Shown in pieces: positions 1 to 9,660 of a DNA stretch of 18,778 nt (positions are counted from its first letter, which is position 1; each line of letters begins with the position of its first letter). A model generated the notes under the pieces. The model had not been told where the DNA came from, ran no database searches, and saw only the letters and a list, made by a program, of their open reading frames with translations. This DNA comes from Anaeromyces robustus (Eukaryota > Neocallimastigomycota > Neocallimastigomycetes > Neocallimastigales > Neocallimastigaceae), in NCBI GenBank assembly GCA_002104895.1, contig MCFG01000325.1, positions 62,501 through 81,278 on the forward strand. The letters are read 5' to 3'. Position numbers and translations under genes: made by a program.

Positions 1-155
1 TTCATAATGAAAAATTACTAAATATATTAATTAAATATAAAAAACTATCAACAAAATTATAAATATTTTATATTTATATTTTTTTTTAAAAAAATATTTT
101 ATTTATTATGATTATTTTTTTTATATGTAATTAGCATATAATAGATATTAAAAAA

Positions 156-193
<38 letters not shown>

Positions 194-345
194 TAGTAAA
201 AAAAAAAAAATAAAGAATTATAATTATAGTAATATATATATATATAAAACAATAATAATTATCATTATTTTAAATTAATAAACATTATTAATCAAAATAT
301 ATGAATAAAAAAAAAAAAGTAAAAAAAACTGATAATTTTTTTTTG

Positions 346-382
<37 letters not shown>

Positions 383-1012
383 AACTTGACAAGTCATTTT
401 GACAATTAGTTTCTTTTTTATGTAAATATATATAACTATTTTTATCTTTAAAAATATTATAATTTTAAAATATATGGTATAATAAATATTATAAAATAAA
501 ATAATTAAAAAAATTGTTAAAAAAAATATTATTAATTGATTTAATAATTATTAAAAAAAATTTTATAATGATTAATATTAATATTATTATTTTTTTTCTT
601 TTGATTAAAAAAATAATAATAATTATATTAATAAAACTCTTTTAATAATTATTAAATAAAATTAATAAATAAAAAAAGAAAAAAGAAAAAAAAAATAAAA
701 ATAATAAAAAAATATTTAAAAGTTAAAAAGGGGAAATGGTTTAATAAAAAAAAAAATTAGCTTTGCTTATTTCAATTATTTTTTTTTTTTTTTTTTTTTT
801 AATTAATCATCTATTATAAAATTAAATTGAAATATATTATTGGTTGAACGATCTAATAATATTTAATTAACTCTATTATTATTATGTCTATAAAATCGAT
901 AATATTAACTACTTTTATTTTTTTTTGTTTTTTATATAAAAATATACTATTATTTAAAAAAAAAATATTAATAAAACATATATATAAAAAAGATACTTTT
1001 TATAAAAGCTCA
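1..1012. other. Gene-less AT-rich stretch downstream of the kinase gene
   Basis: I see no coding exon here on either strand. The stretch is nearly pure A/T with long homopolymers: T runs at about 158-188, 348-378 and 781-800. One short hairpin stands out at 379-415 (8-bp perfect arms AAGAAACT/AGTTTCTT). It lies 3' of the kinase gene and should contain that gene's 3' UTR and polyadenylation region, but I could not fix a poly(A) site. Confidence 0.6.
379..415. repeat. Short inverted repeat (8-bp arms)
   Basis: AAGAAACT at 379-386 is matched by its exact reverse complement AGTTTCTT at 408-415. The 21-nt centre holds TGACAAGTCA, itself a small inverted repeat. It lies just after a 31-nt T run. 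It is one of the few spots with C/G content here, but it has no assigned role and could be chance. Confidence 0.4.
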
Positions 1013-4000
1013 TTAGAAGTCCTATTTAAATTATATTATTATTATTAAAAAAAAAAAAAAAAAAAAAGAGTAAATATTATATTATTAAATTATAAATTTA
1101 TATAAATATTAATAAGATTTATAATCTAATATTTATTTACCAAGAATAAATCTTTGTATGGATCTTCGCCTTCTTCACCATAAGATATATTAACTTCTGG
1201 ATAAGATTCAAAGTGACCAGCATCACCTTCATAACGTACATTTGGAATAAATGGTGGAGTAATTTCTAATCTTGCTACTTTACCCCAATCAACACCTGCA
1301 AACCATAAATGATTTTTAATATCTTCACTTCCATCCTTTAAATTACCATAACGATTAGTTAAATCAGATGTAATTAAATGTTTTAATAAATTCTTTACAA
1401 CTTGATTAATATGATCTGGCCAATAAATTTTACCAGCTAAAATCTTCTTATATAATTTAACACGATCATCATCATAGAATGGTGGGAATCCACATAACAT
1501 TTCATATATTAAAATACCTAATGTGTACCAATCTACTGATTTTCCATAAGCTTTCATTTGAATTGCTTCTGGAGCAAGGTATTCTGGTGTACCACAAAGT
1601 GTATAGGTAATATCTGGAACATATTTAGCAAAACCAAAATCAATAATCTTAATATGACCAGTATTATCTAATAATATATTTTCTGGTTTTAAATCACGAT
1701 ATATAATATCCATTGAATGTAAATAATCAAAAGCAACGATAACTTCTGCAGCATAAAATTTTGCTACATTATTTGGGAAACGCTATTTTTATTTAAATAA
1801 ATTGGTTATTTATATATAATAAATATTTAAAAAATTATTTATAAAATAAATAAATAAAAAATTTTTTTTGTTTATAAATATTAATATTTATATAGAAAAT
1901 AATTCATTATATAAAAAAAAAAAATAGTATAAAAAATTATATATAAAATATTATTATTATTATTTTTGTATAAAATTATAAATTAAAAAAAAAAAATTTA
2001 TATATTACTTGATATCTTCTTAAACATGTAAACAATTCACCACCACAAACATAATCAGTAATGAAAAATATATGATTTGAATCTTGGAATGTATTTTGTA
2101 ATTTAACAAAGAATGGATGACGAATATTTTCTAAAATTCTTTTTTCATTCATTGTATGTTCTACTTGATGATTCTTTACAACACATGATTTTTTTATAGC
2201 TTTCATAGCATAATATTTACCATTTTCTTTTGAACGAACTAAATGAACTCTACCAAATGTACCTGTACCAAGAGTTTGTAAAATAATGATAGAATTTAAA
2301 TTTAAACTACGGTCAAAAAGATTATCTTTATTAATAAGTAATGGATTAATAGTTGATGGAACAACTGGTGGAACAAGAATCTTTTGTTCAACTTTAGTTT
2401 GTTCTTCTCTGATATGTCTTTCTTGTTCTTCCATTTGTTGTCTTTGTAATCTTTCTTGTTCTTCCATTTGTTGTCTTTGTAATCTTTCTTGTTCTAATTG
2501 TAATTGACGTTGTCTTTCTTGTTCTTGTTGTAATTGACGTTGTTGAGTTTGTTGTTGTAATAAATGTATTAATTGTTGATGTTGTTGTTGTTGTTGTTGT
2601 TGTAATTGTTGTTGTAATTGTAAATTCTTCATTTGTTGTTGTTGTTGTAATTGATGTTTTAATTGAAGTTGTTGTAATTGTTTTTGTTTATATTGTTGTT
2701 GTAATTGACTTAAATTTGATGGTAATATTGGATTAACTACTGGTTTATTTTCTTTTTCATTATTAATAATTTCTTGTTTTGATTTAATTGTATCAATTTT
2801 TGATTGTTTAGTTGATTCAATGACTGGTTTTTCTTCCATTTCTTCTTCTATTGCTTCAAGTTGTTCAGGAAGTTCTGGTTCTTCTTGAATAGTATCAATA
2901 ACTCTTTCTTCTGTAATCATTGATTGTTGTTCAGTTTTAGTTTTTGAAGTTTCTTCAGTTACATCTTGATCCATAATATCTTCTTCTTCTTCTTCAGGAA
3001 TTTCTTCTGGAATGGTAACTGTATTTAATGGTTTTACTATTGGTTTTTCATTAATAGTACTTAAAGGATTAAATGTTGGATTAGTTTTATTATTATTTAT
3101 AACTTTTGTTTCTTCTGAAGCAACTTTAACTTGAGTTGCCTTATTAACTAAAAATATTAAAATTAACAATAAAGAATAAAAAAATAAAAATTAAAAAAAA
3201 ATAAAAAAAAAGAAAGAAAGAAAGAAAGAAATGTTAATAATATATTTTTAAAAAAAATTCATAATAATATTTACAATGTTTATATATATATATTTTAAAT
3301 ATATAAATTAAAAAGATAAATAATAAAAATTTTAAGATTATTAATTTAACTTGTTTTACCTGGACTATCTGGAATGGAAGTTAAAGGTGTCTTAGCAAAA
3401 GAATTATTTTTTAATTTGTTCAATAAAGAACTGGTTGAACCAAAATTCAAATTAATTTTATTATTATATGTATTTTTATAATTTTTAAAAGTATGTGGGA
3501 AAGGACCAGCATTTATATTTGGATGGTTAAGTTTTATATTATATGGGAAAGTATTAACATTTGGTGATGAATTTAATAATTTATTAACATTAGAATAACT
3601 ATTTCCATAGCCAACTTTACTATGTGAAAGAGGTGGAGATATAGGTTTTTTTGTTGAATTTTCAATATTCATTAAATCTAATTTATTCTTTTGACTTGGT
3701 AATTCTGGTACTTCATCTTCTTCCTCTTCTTCTTCAATAATACTATCATTAACTATTGGATTATTACTAAGGAATTTTCTATTGTTATTAAAAAGTTTAT
3801 TACCTATATTTAAATTTATACAAATAATAAAATTAATTTAGAATATGTTTTATATTATTAAGTTTTAAATTTTTAAAATTAATTACAAATTATATAACTT
3901 TAAATAAATAATTATTTTATAAGTACTATATATAATTATTCTTTATATATATATATGGTTTAAAATATGATTTAAAACTTACTTTGATGTAATTGCATAT

Positions 4001-4519
4001 TTTTACTTTGAAGTAAAGACATACCTCCTAAACTCTTGTTATTAGTTATACCATTTTTATTATTTAAAAGAGGATGAACTGGAGTTGTCTTTTTAAGATT
4101 TGGGAAACTATTTTGTCCAAAGGAAGAATTACTAATTTTTGATTGAAAAACGTATTTTTGAGTAGCTTTATTATTGAATTTTGAATAAACATTAGTAGAG
4201 GTTGAAGAAATACTTGGAGTAATAGTATTATTAGCATTAAATTTTGGAACAGAAGGTGCTGGACTTTCAAGTTCAATTTTTGTACTCATATTAGTATCAA
4301 CTATCATATTATTATTATTATTATCATTTTCATCATCCATATTCATATCATCATTTTTTTCTTCTTTTATTAAAGAATCCATATTTTGAAAATTCTATTA
4401 TACAAATAAACAAATTTAGTTACTAATTAATATATAAATAATTATATATTTTAAAACTTTTCTTTCAAAAATACCTTCTTTTGTATTATATCATTTTCAT
4501 TAACTTCTGGCATTAACAT
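1013..4519 (-). CDS. cAMP-dependent protein kinase catalytic subunit (PKA-C type AGC kinase), six exons
   Basis: Ser/Thr kinase of cAMP signalling. Modelled exons (minus strand): 4519-4475, 4394-3983, 3803-3360, 3147-2009, 1782-1141, 1021-1013; all introns are GT-AG, phases agree, and the product is 896 residues. Residues 1 to about 585 are low-complexity: N/S-rich, acidic runs (EEEEEEDE), then a Q-rich, probably coiled-coil stretch at about 448-553. The kinase domain follows: glycine loop GTGTFG from 594, Lys616 (AMK), helix-C Glu635, YRDLKPEN with Asp710, DFG 728-730, activation-loop Thr741 in TLCGTPE, APE at 750-752. The AGC tail ends [10 protein letters not shown], the PKA C-terminal FxxF. 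The Q-rich N-terminus is far longer than in animal PKA-C but long ones occur in fungi. The first exon is the weakest part; translation could instead start at the Met at 4382. The catalytic assignment is firm. Confidence 0.9.
1022..1140 (-). other. Last intron of the kinase gene, before a 9-nt terminal exon
   Basis: Reading through, the kinase frame would end DLFLVNKY at a TAG (1128-1126). But GTAAAT directly after the TTG codon is a good donor. A T-rich tract and an AAATAG acceptor follow, then GAC TTC TAA. Splicing in phase 0 gives DLFLDF, which restores the F-x-x-F hydrophobic motif that ends PKA catalytic subunits. The intron is 119 nt, similar to its neighbours. It is inferred from family knowledge; there is no transcript evidence. 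Confidence 0.75.
2421..2486 (-). repeat. 33-bp tandem repeat coding an 11-residue Q/E/R unit in the kinase N-terminus
   Basis: Two identical 33-bp units (2421-2453 and 2454-2486) encode [11 protein letters not shown] twice in a row, with related [10 protein letters not shown]-type units before them. The sequence is charged and Q-rich with heptad-like spacing, so it could form a coiled coil. Exact DNA identity of the two units suggests a recent in-frame duplication. Confidence 0.8.
2570..2710 (-). repeat. CAA-coded polyglutamine tract in the kinase gene
   Basis: On the plus strand this reads as TTG/TTGT repeats, which on the coding strand are runs of CAA codons interrupted by Leu, Lys and His. 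The longest Q block is about 8 residues. It forms the core of the Q-rich segment that precedes the catalytic domain. Such tracts vary in length between strains. Confidence 0.8.
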
Positions 4520-4840
4520 CTTGATAATATTCTTAAAAAAAAAACAAAATAATAAAATATTAATAATGACAATTTATTTTAGTTTATTTGTTTTTTCAAT
4601 TTACGAAAAATATTATTTTATTAAAAATATATTTTTTTTAATATTCGTAATTTAATAATATATATCAATTTATGAAATTTTAAAATATATTATCTTATTA
4701 AAATATTATACTGTTATTGTAATTCATATATATTATTAAAAATAATAATTTATTCTAAATATTTTTATAATTGTTAAAATTTTTATCAATATATATTATT
4801 TATTATTTATATTTGAAATTTCTTTTATTATTATTATTGT

Positions 4841-4924
4841 TTTATTTTGTTTTATTTTATTTTATTTTATTTTATTTTATTTTATTTTATTTTATTTTAT
4901 TTTATTTTATTTTATTTTATTTTA
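4841..4924. repeat. (TTTTA)n microsatellite
   Basis: About 16 nearly perfect 5-bp units, with one G-containing unit at the left end. It lies 320 bp upstream of the modelled start codon of the kinase gene. Similar ATTTT tracts occur at 11766-11792 and around 17600-17645, so this is a common simple repeat in this genome. Confidence 0.85.
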
Positions 4925-5350
4925 TAATGTAAATATTATATTCATTTTAATTCTCTCTCTTTTTTTTATTTTCGTTTATTTTCAAATAAAATAAAAATTA
5001 TTATAAAATAATATATATATAAAATACTTAGATAGTTACTTTATTTTTTTTTTATCTGTTGTTTTGCTGTTTTCTTAAATTATACTACACTAATTAAATA
5101 ATTACAGTAAATACTTGTTTTAATAATTAAAATACACTTTTTTTTCGGTTAATTATGATAAATAGAATAAAAAAATTAAAATTAAAATAAAAACTGATAA
5201 AATATGTTCTTTTTTTTTATTTTGTTATTATATATTTAACAATAAATAAGAATTAAAAAGGTAGTTCTTTTTTTTTTTTTTTATGAATATATTATTGTTT
5301 GATTTTGTTTTAAAGAAAGTTGTATTTATTATATATAAATTTAATTAAAC

Positions 5351-5400
5351 AATAACTTTTATATAAATATTTTATTGTATATTTAAATATAAAAGTTATT
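5351..5400. repeat. 14-bp perfect inverted repeat
   Basis: AATAACTTTTATAT (5351-5364) has its exact reverse complement at 5387-5400, with a 22-nt AT-rich loop. It could form a hairpin or cruciform. It sits in non-coding DNA with no neighbouring gene, and AT-rich composition makes chance inverted repeats more likely. Confidence 0.5.
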
Positions 5401-5948
5401 CTTTATTATGAAAATATATGAAATAAATATTCCTTTATATTATGTATATCTTTAAGGCTTTATTTATTTTTTTCCTTTTTACAACAAATTTATATGTACT
5501 ATATTTATTAATCTTAAAAATTATTTTGATTAAATTTTAAACATTCCTATATTATTATTTATATTGTTTTATTGTATTATTAATATTAATATTAATATTT
5601 TTTTTGTTATATATGTTATGAAAATGGTAATTTGTTATATATTTTATAATATATATTAATATAAGTATATAGTTCTTTTTCCTTTTTTTTTTTTTTTTTT
5701 CTTTGTAGAAAAAAAAAATTAACTTTCTTTTTGAAGAAAAAAAAAAAAAAAAAGAATATAAATAATTATTTTTTTATTTTTATTATAATATTTTATTAAT
5801 TATTGCAGTTAATATATATAGAAATAAAAAACTATAATAAAAAATATTTAAAAATACTATTAATTAAACTTTTTTATAAGTAAAATGTGATGAAAAATAA
5901 TAAATATTTAAATATATTTTTTATTTATATATTATATAAAGTATTTTT

Positions 5949-5950
<2 letters not shown>

Positions 5951-5992
<42 letters not shown>
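5951..5992. repeat. 42-nt T homopolymer
   Basis: This uninterrupted T run is one of the longest in the window. It could be the poly(A) remnant of a minus-strand retrocopy, but the DNA to its right shows no coding or 3' UTR signature, so I record it only as a simple repeat. Confidence 0.8.
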
Positions 5993-5995
<3 letters not shown>

Positions 5996-7175
5996 GATTA
6001 TTTATATTATATTAAATTCTAATTGTAATAATTTAATTCTTAATATAATTATATATATTATATATTAATGGTAATATATGATCAATATATGATATATTAT
6101 TTTTAATTATATATTTCTATATATTTTTAATAATAAAGATATAAATTCAAATTTATAATAAATAAATAAATAAATAAATAAATATAATTATATATTTAAA
6201 ATAGATAATATAGAATTAAGTATTATTGGTATTGTTATTATTAATATTATTTCATTACAGATGTTTTATAAAAATATTAAAATTAGATTATTATGATATC
6301 ATTGCTTTTTAAATAACAATTAATTTGATGTAAACATAAAAAAATGTTTTATATAAATGTTTACTATTATACTAGTATACTAATAAAAACAATTATTAAT
6401 GATAGGTTGAAAAGAAAAAGAAAAAAAATAAACATGATTAATAGTTATAACAATAAACGTTTTTATGAATGCCTTTTATTATTTATTTAGTATGTTTAAA
6501 AATACTTAATATATAATAATATAATATGTAAATATTTTATTAATAATAAAAAAGTTTTATCTATATTCTTTCTTCACCTACTTAACAGTATGAAATAGTG
6601 GTAATAATAATACCATAATTACTATTTGTTATTTAATATTATAATTATAATTATTATTCAAAAAAAAAAAGCTAAGATTTTATTGAAAATATATTAATAT
6701 ATATTTATAATATATTATAATATACATTAATATATATAATGTTTATATTATTATATATTTTTGTAATATATTATATTAAAATTATATTAAATCTACAATG
6801 ATATTAATTTTAATTAATATTATTTCAATAAAGAATTTAAAAATTTTCAATCAAAATATATGTATTACAATTTATTGATGCCGTATATAATAAATTAAAA
6901 AATAAAACTGAATTACATTAAAATAATAATAATATATGTTTATATATTAAAAATATATAGTTATATATATTAATAATTATATTTTAATAAATTAAATATA
7001 TATAATAATTAATTAATAATATATATTATTTAAATGAATATATTATAATACAATATAATATGTTAAACTTTTAATATATATTAATGTATATATTAATACT
7101 TTATTTCTTTTTTGGGAAATAAAATCATCAAATTTATATAAAGAATAATAAATAAACATTATGTTTTTTGGGAAT

Positions 7176-7268
7176 AATAAATAATAAATAATAAATAATA
7201 ATAAATAATAAATAATAAATAATAATAAAATAATTATTAAATAATAAATAATAAATAATAATAAAATA
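7176..7268. repeat. AT-only short tandem repeats (AATAAT/AATAAATAAT type)
   Basis: Irregular tandem units of ATAATAA and AATAATAAATAAT. They make an apparent minus-strand reading frame rich in I, Y, F and L (7134-7322), which is an artefact of the repeat and not a gene. Confidence 0.75.
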
Positions 7269-7735
7269 ATAATTAAATAAAAAAAATAACTGTTTGATAA
7301 TGATTATATTAATAATTATCATAAAAAAAAATATATATATATAAGATATATAAATAGTTTAATACATAATATAAAATATAAAATATAAAAATAAATAAAA
7401 GAAAAAATTTGATTATAATTAATAAAATAGAAAAAAAAATATGTAGTATGCCTTAACTTATTCATCAAAATATAAATTATATTTAATACTTTAAAAGAAT
7501 ACTTTAATATTCATAATTAAATTTATGTAAAACAAAAACATTTTATTTATTTTTAAAAATGTTCTATATAAAAATGCAAAATAAAAAAAAAAAAAAGAAA
7601 AGAAAAAAAATGAGTAATCATTTCATATTATTATTAATTATAAAACCTTAATTATTATTGTTATTATCATTATTAAAACTTCAATAATATTATTTGTTAT
7701 TAATTCATTATTCTCATTTAGTTATTTATTATTTA

Positions 7736-7757
7736 TACATTACATTAATGTAATGTA
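7736..7757. repeat. 22-bp perfect palindrome
   Basis: The sequence centred on TTAA at 7745-7748 is self-complementary over 11 bp on each side, with no loop (half-site TACATTACATT). A tandem TAATG unit extends one side. Perfect dyads can be binding sites for dimeric proteins, but nothing nearby indicates a function. Confidence 0.6.
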
Positions 7758-8084
7758 ATGTAATAAATATAATTTGTTTTAACTAATAAATTTATTTAGT
7801 TAAACTTTAATTATTATAGAATTACAAAAAAAAAATCGATTATTATATATAATATCCATATATAATTATTCTTCCATTTTTTATGTATTATTTTATTTTT
7901 GTGTTTTAAAAAAACGACCATATATATGTAAATATATTACAATGTATTATAATTAATTTAAATATATTGTTTATTTTTTAATATTTGTACACCCTTTTTT
8001 TTTTTATTTATAAATAAAACTTTATTTAATATAAATATAGAATTTTCATTAAATAAAAATTGACTATATATAGTAAAATTAAAT

Positions 8085-8129
8085 ATTTAATATTTGTTGA
8101 ATATTAAATGTGTTGACATAGGCACATTT
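8085..8129. repeat. Two adjoining hairpins
   Basis: The first stem is ATTTAATATT / AATATTAAAT (8085-8094 and 8100-8109) with a 5-nt loop. The second is AAATGTG / CACATTT (8106-8112 and 8123-8129) with a 10-nt loop. The arms overlap by a few bases, so only one can form fully at a time. I do not recognise a known RNA family. Confidence 0.45.
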
Positions 8130-8182
8130 TTAATTTCCAAGTGTATAAAACTAGTGTAAAAAAAAAAAATTAATAATAACAA

Positions 8183-8184
<2 letters not shown>

Positions 8185-8218
<34 letters not shown>
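8185..8218. repeat. (AAAT)n microsatellite
   Basis: Eight or so 4-bp units of AAAT in non-coding DNA. A similar shorter tract lies at about 6158-6182. Confidence 0.8.
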
Positions 8219-8219
<1 letters not shown>

Positions 8220-8614
8220 GATAAAACTATTAATAAATAAGAATATAAATATATTTAATAATTACAAATACATAATCTCAATTAAATTACTATTAGTTAA
8301 ATTGATAAATATTAAGAAATTTATTATTCATATTATATAAAAAAAAAAAATGTCGAGGAAATATTTCTATTGAACCTAATACAAAAGATTACCGAATAAT
8401 AATTAATTATATTAATTAATTATTGTAACATGAATTTTGTAAAATAAAATATATATATATATATAAATATATATAAATATTTTATATTTTTTATTATTTG
8501 TCAAAAAACATTGAATATGAAATTACAAATATTAGTCATTTTTATCTGTTACAGTAATTATATAATTCGTTTATAATTTTTTTAAAACATATATATATGT
8601 ATTTAAAAAATAAA

Positions 8615-8777
8615 TGAAACATTAAATATAGAATCTATTGCATCTAATAGTTATTTGTCTAAAAATTAATATATCTTTAAAAAATAACATGGATGTACAT
8701 TTATATATTAATAATAATATTTTTTTTTTGGTTTGATTTGTTGTTTAGAATAATATATTATTCATTAATCTTTTTTT
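8615..8777. repeat. Diverged direct repeat, copy A
   Basis: This segment shares an ordered series of similar blocks with 8937-9091: AAACATT..GAATCT near its left end, a TCTAAAAATTAATATA block in the middle, and a block near the right end containing GTTTAGAAT and TATT. Spacing is similar but there are many indels and substitutions. It may be an old copy of an unidentified repeat family. The call rests on an alignment by eye. Confidence 0.4.
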
Positions 8778-8800
8778 TTAATACATATATATATATATAT

Positions 8801-8832
8801 ATAATATGATTATTGTATAATATGATTATTGT
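8801..8832. repeat. 16-bp exact tandem duplication
   Basis: ATAATATGATTATTGT occurs twice without a gap (8801-8816 and 8817-8832). It lies between the two copies of the diverged direct repeat. It is most simply a replication-slippage duplication. Confidence 0.75.
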
Positions 8833-8936
8833 AAAAAATATATTTAACCTAATATATACTATTTGAATATTAAAAATTAATTAAAAAGAAAAGTAATATT
8901 AAATTTTGTTTTTCATATAAAATAATACAGAATATT

Positions 8937-9091
8937 AAACATTTATATGGAATCTGGATCTGTAGTGTTTAATATTTTTATGTTTAAAAACTAATATAAC
9001 TATTATTCCTAAAATATAATATATATGTAGGTGTGTGAAATTAATATAATTTCTCGGATTGGTTACTGTTTAGAATACTATACTAACATTA
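8937..9091. repeat. Diverged direct repeat, copy B
   Basis: Partner of the segment at 8615-8777. Shared blocks include AAACATT, GAATCT, TTTAAAAACTAATATA and TGTTTAGAATACTAT followed by ACATT. Its base composition is a little less extreme than its surroundings, which suggests a once-functional or inserted sequence rather than random AT drift. Confidence 0.4.
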
Positions 9092-9329
9092 TATATATAT
9101 TATTATAAGAAAAATTACATTAAACTTAAACTTTCATATATTGATATTTTTTAATTATATAAACATAAAAAACATTAACAAATGATAAGAATAAATAAAA
9201 TCCAAATCAATTTCGGTTGATTAGGACATTCATGAAAATAAACCATTCAGAAATTTTAAAGAAAAAAAAAACTGTATTTACTTATTATAAATAACTAAAT
9301 ATATATATTATATTGATTGTTATTATTAT

Positions 9330-9362
<33 letters not shown>

Positions 9363-9388
9363 TATTTTACTGTTGAGAATGAGAAAAA

Positions 9389-9433
<45 letters not shown>

Positions 9434-9436
<3 letters not shown>

Positions 9437-9660
9437 GCACACAATTTGTACGTCAACTTTATTGAATTTAAATATTAAAATACATGAATCATAAAAAAAC
9501 ACATAATGAAAAAAAATGATACTAAAAAAAAATAAAAACCAGTAAAATATTATAGATAATAATAGATAATACTGGAGGAAAAAAAGAAGTATAATAATAT
9601 TTAAAAACAATAAATCCATACAGCCCTTAATTCTAAATATAGAATTAAAGTAAAATTGAT
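9434..9660 (-). other. 3' UTR of the retroelement with AATAAA signal
   Basis: On the minus strand this lies between the RT stop codon and the poly(A) run. AATAAA occupies 9463-9458 and the poly(A) begins 24 nt later, the normal spacing for cleavage and polyadenylation. That indicates the element was copied from a properly processed transcript. Confidence 0.8.
9458..9463 (-). promoter_or_regulatory. AATAAA polyadenylation signal of the retroelement
   Basis: AATAAA on the minus strand, 24 nt before a 41-nt A run. AATAAA is common in AT-rich DNA, but this copy sits in less AT-rich sequence and at the expected distance from the tail. Confidence 0.75.

Larger units (their letters stand above)
4520..9392. 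other. Long gene-less AT-rich intergenic region (about 4.9 kb)
   Basis: No exon with recognisable protein content was found on either strand. The stretch lies between the 5' end of the kinase gene and the 3' end of the retroelement, so the kinase promoter should be at its left end. A T-rich tract followed by AAG next to the first kinase exon looks like a splice acceptor, so a 5' UTR intron is possible. Content is homopolymers, ATTTT and AAAT microsatellites, several hairpins, a 16-bp tandem repeat and a diverged direct repeat at 8.6-9.1 kb. I found no tRNA-like fold or T-arm consensus. Confidence 0.6.

Noticed and set aside
1126-1140. Kinase C-terminus VNKY with stop at 1126
   Set aside because: It breaks the FxxF tail, while splicing at the GTAAAT donor to the AAATAG acceptor restores it. 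Kept only as the alternative if splicing is not confirmed.
2286-2507. Plus-strand Cys/Ser/Leu-rich frame
   Set aside because: It is the antisense shadow of the Q/E/R repeat in the kinase exon.
5951-5992. 42-nt T run as the tail of another retrocopy
   Set aside because: No polyadenylation signal in non-AT context and no coding remnant on the expected side; simple homopolymers of similar size are frequent here.
7183-7265. Possible CRISPR-like regular repeats
   Set aside because: Units are short AT-only microsatellites with no unique spacers, in a eukaryotic genome.
7134-7322. Minus-strand reading frame of 62 codons rich in I, Y, F and L
   Set aside because: It is a read-through of ATAATAA-type tandem repeats, with no domain-like sequence and no conserved context.
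9170-9245. Possible tRNA or small RNA gene in a slightly less AT-rich patch
   Set aside because: No acceptor stem, T-arm consensus or A/B-box sequence could be identified.
9362-9619. Minus-strand frame of 85 codons with a polylysine stretch
   Set aside because: The polylysine is the retroelement poly(A) tail and the rest is its 3' UTR; it is not a gene.
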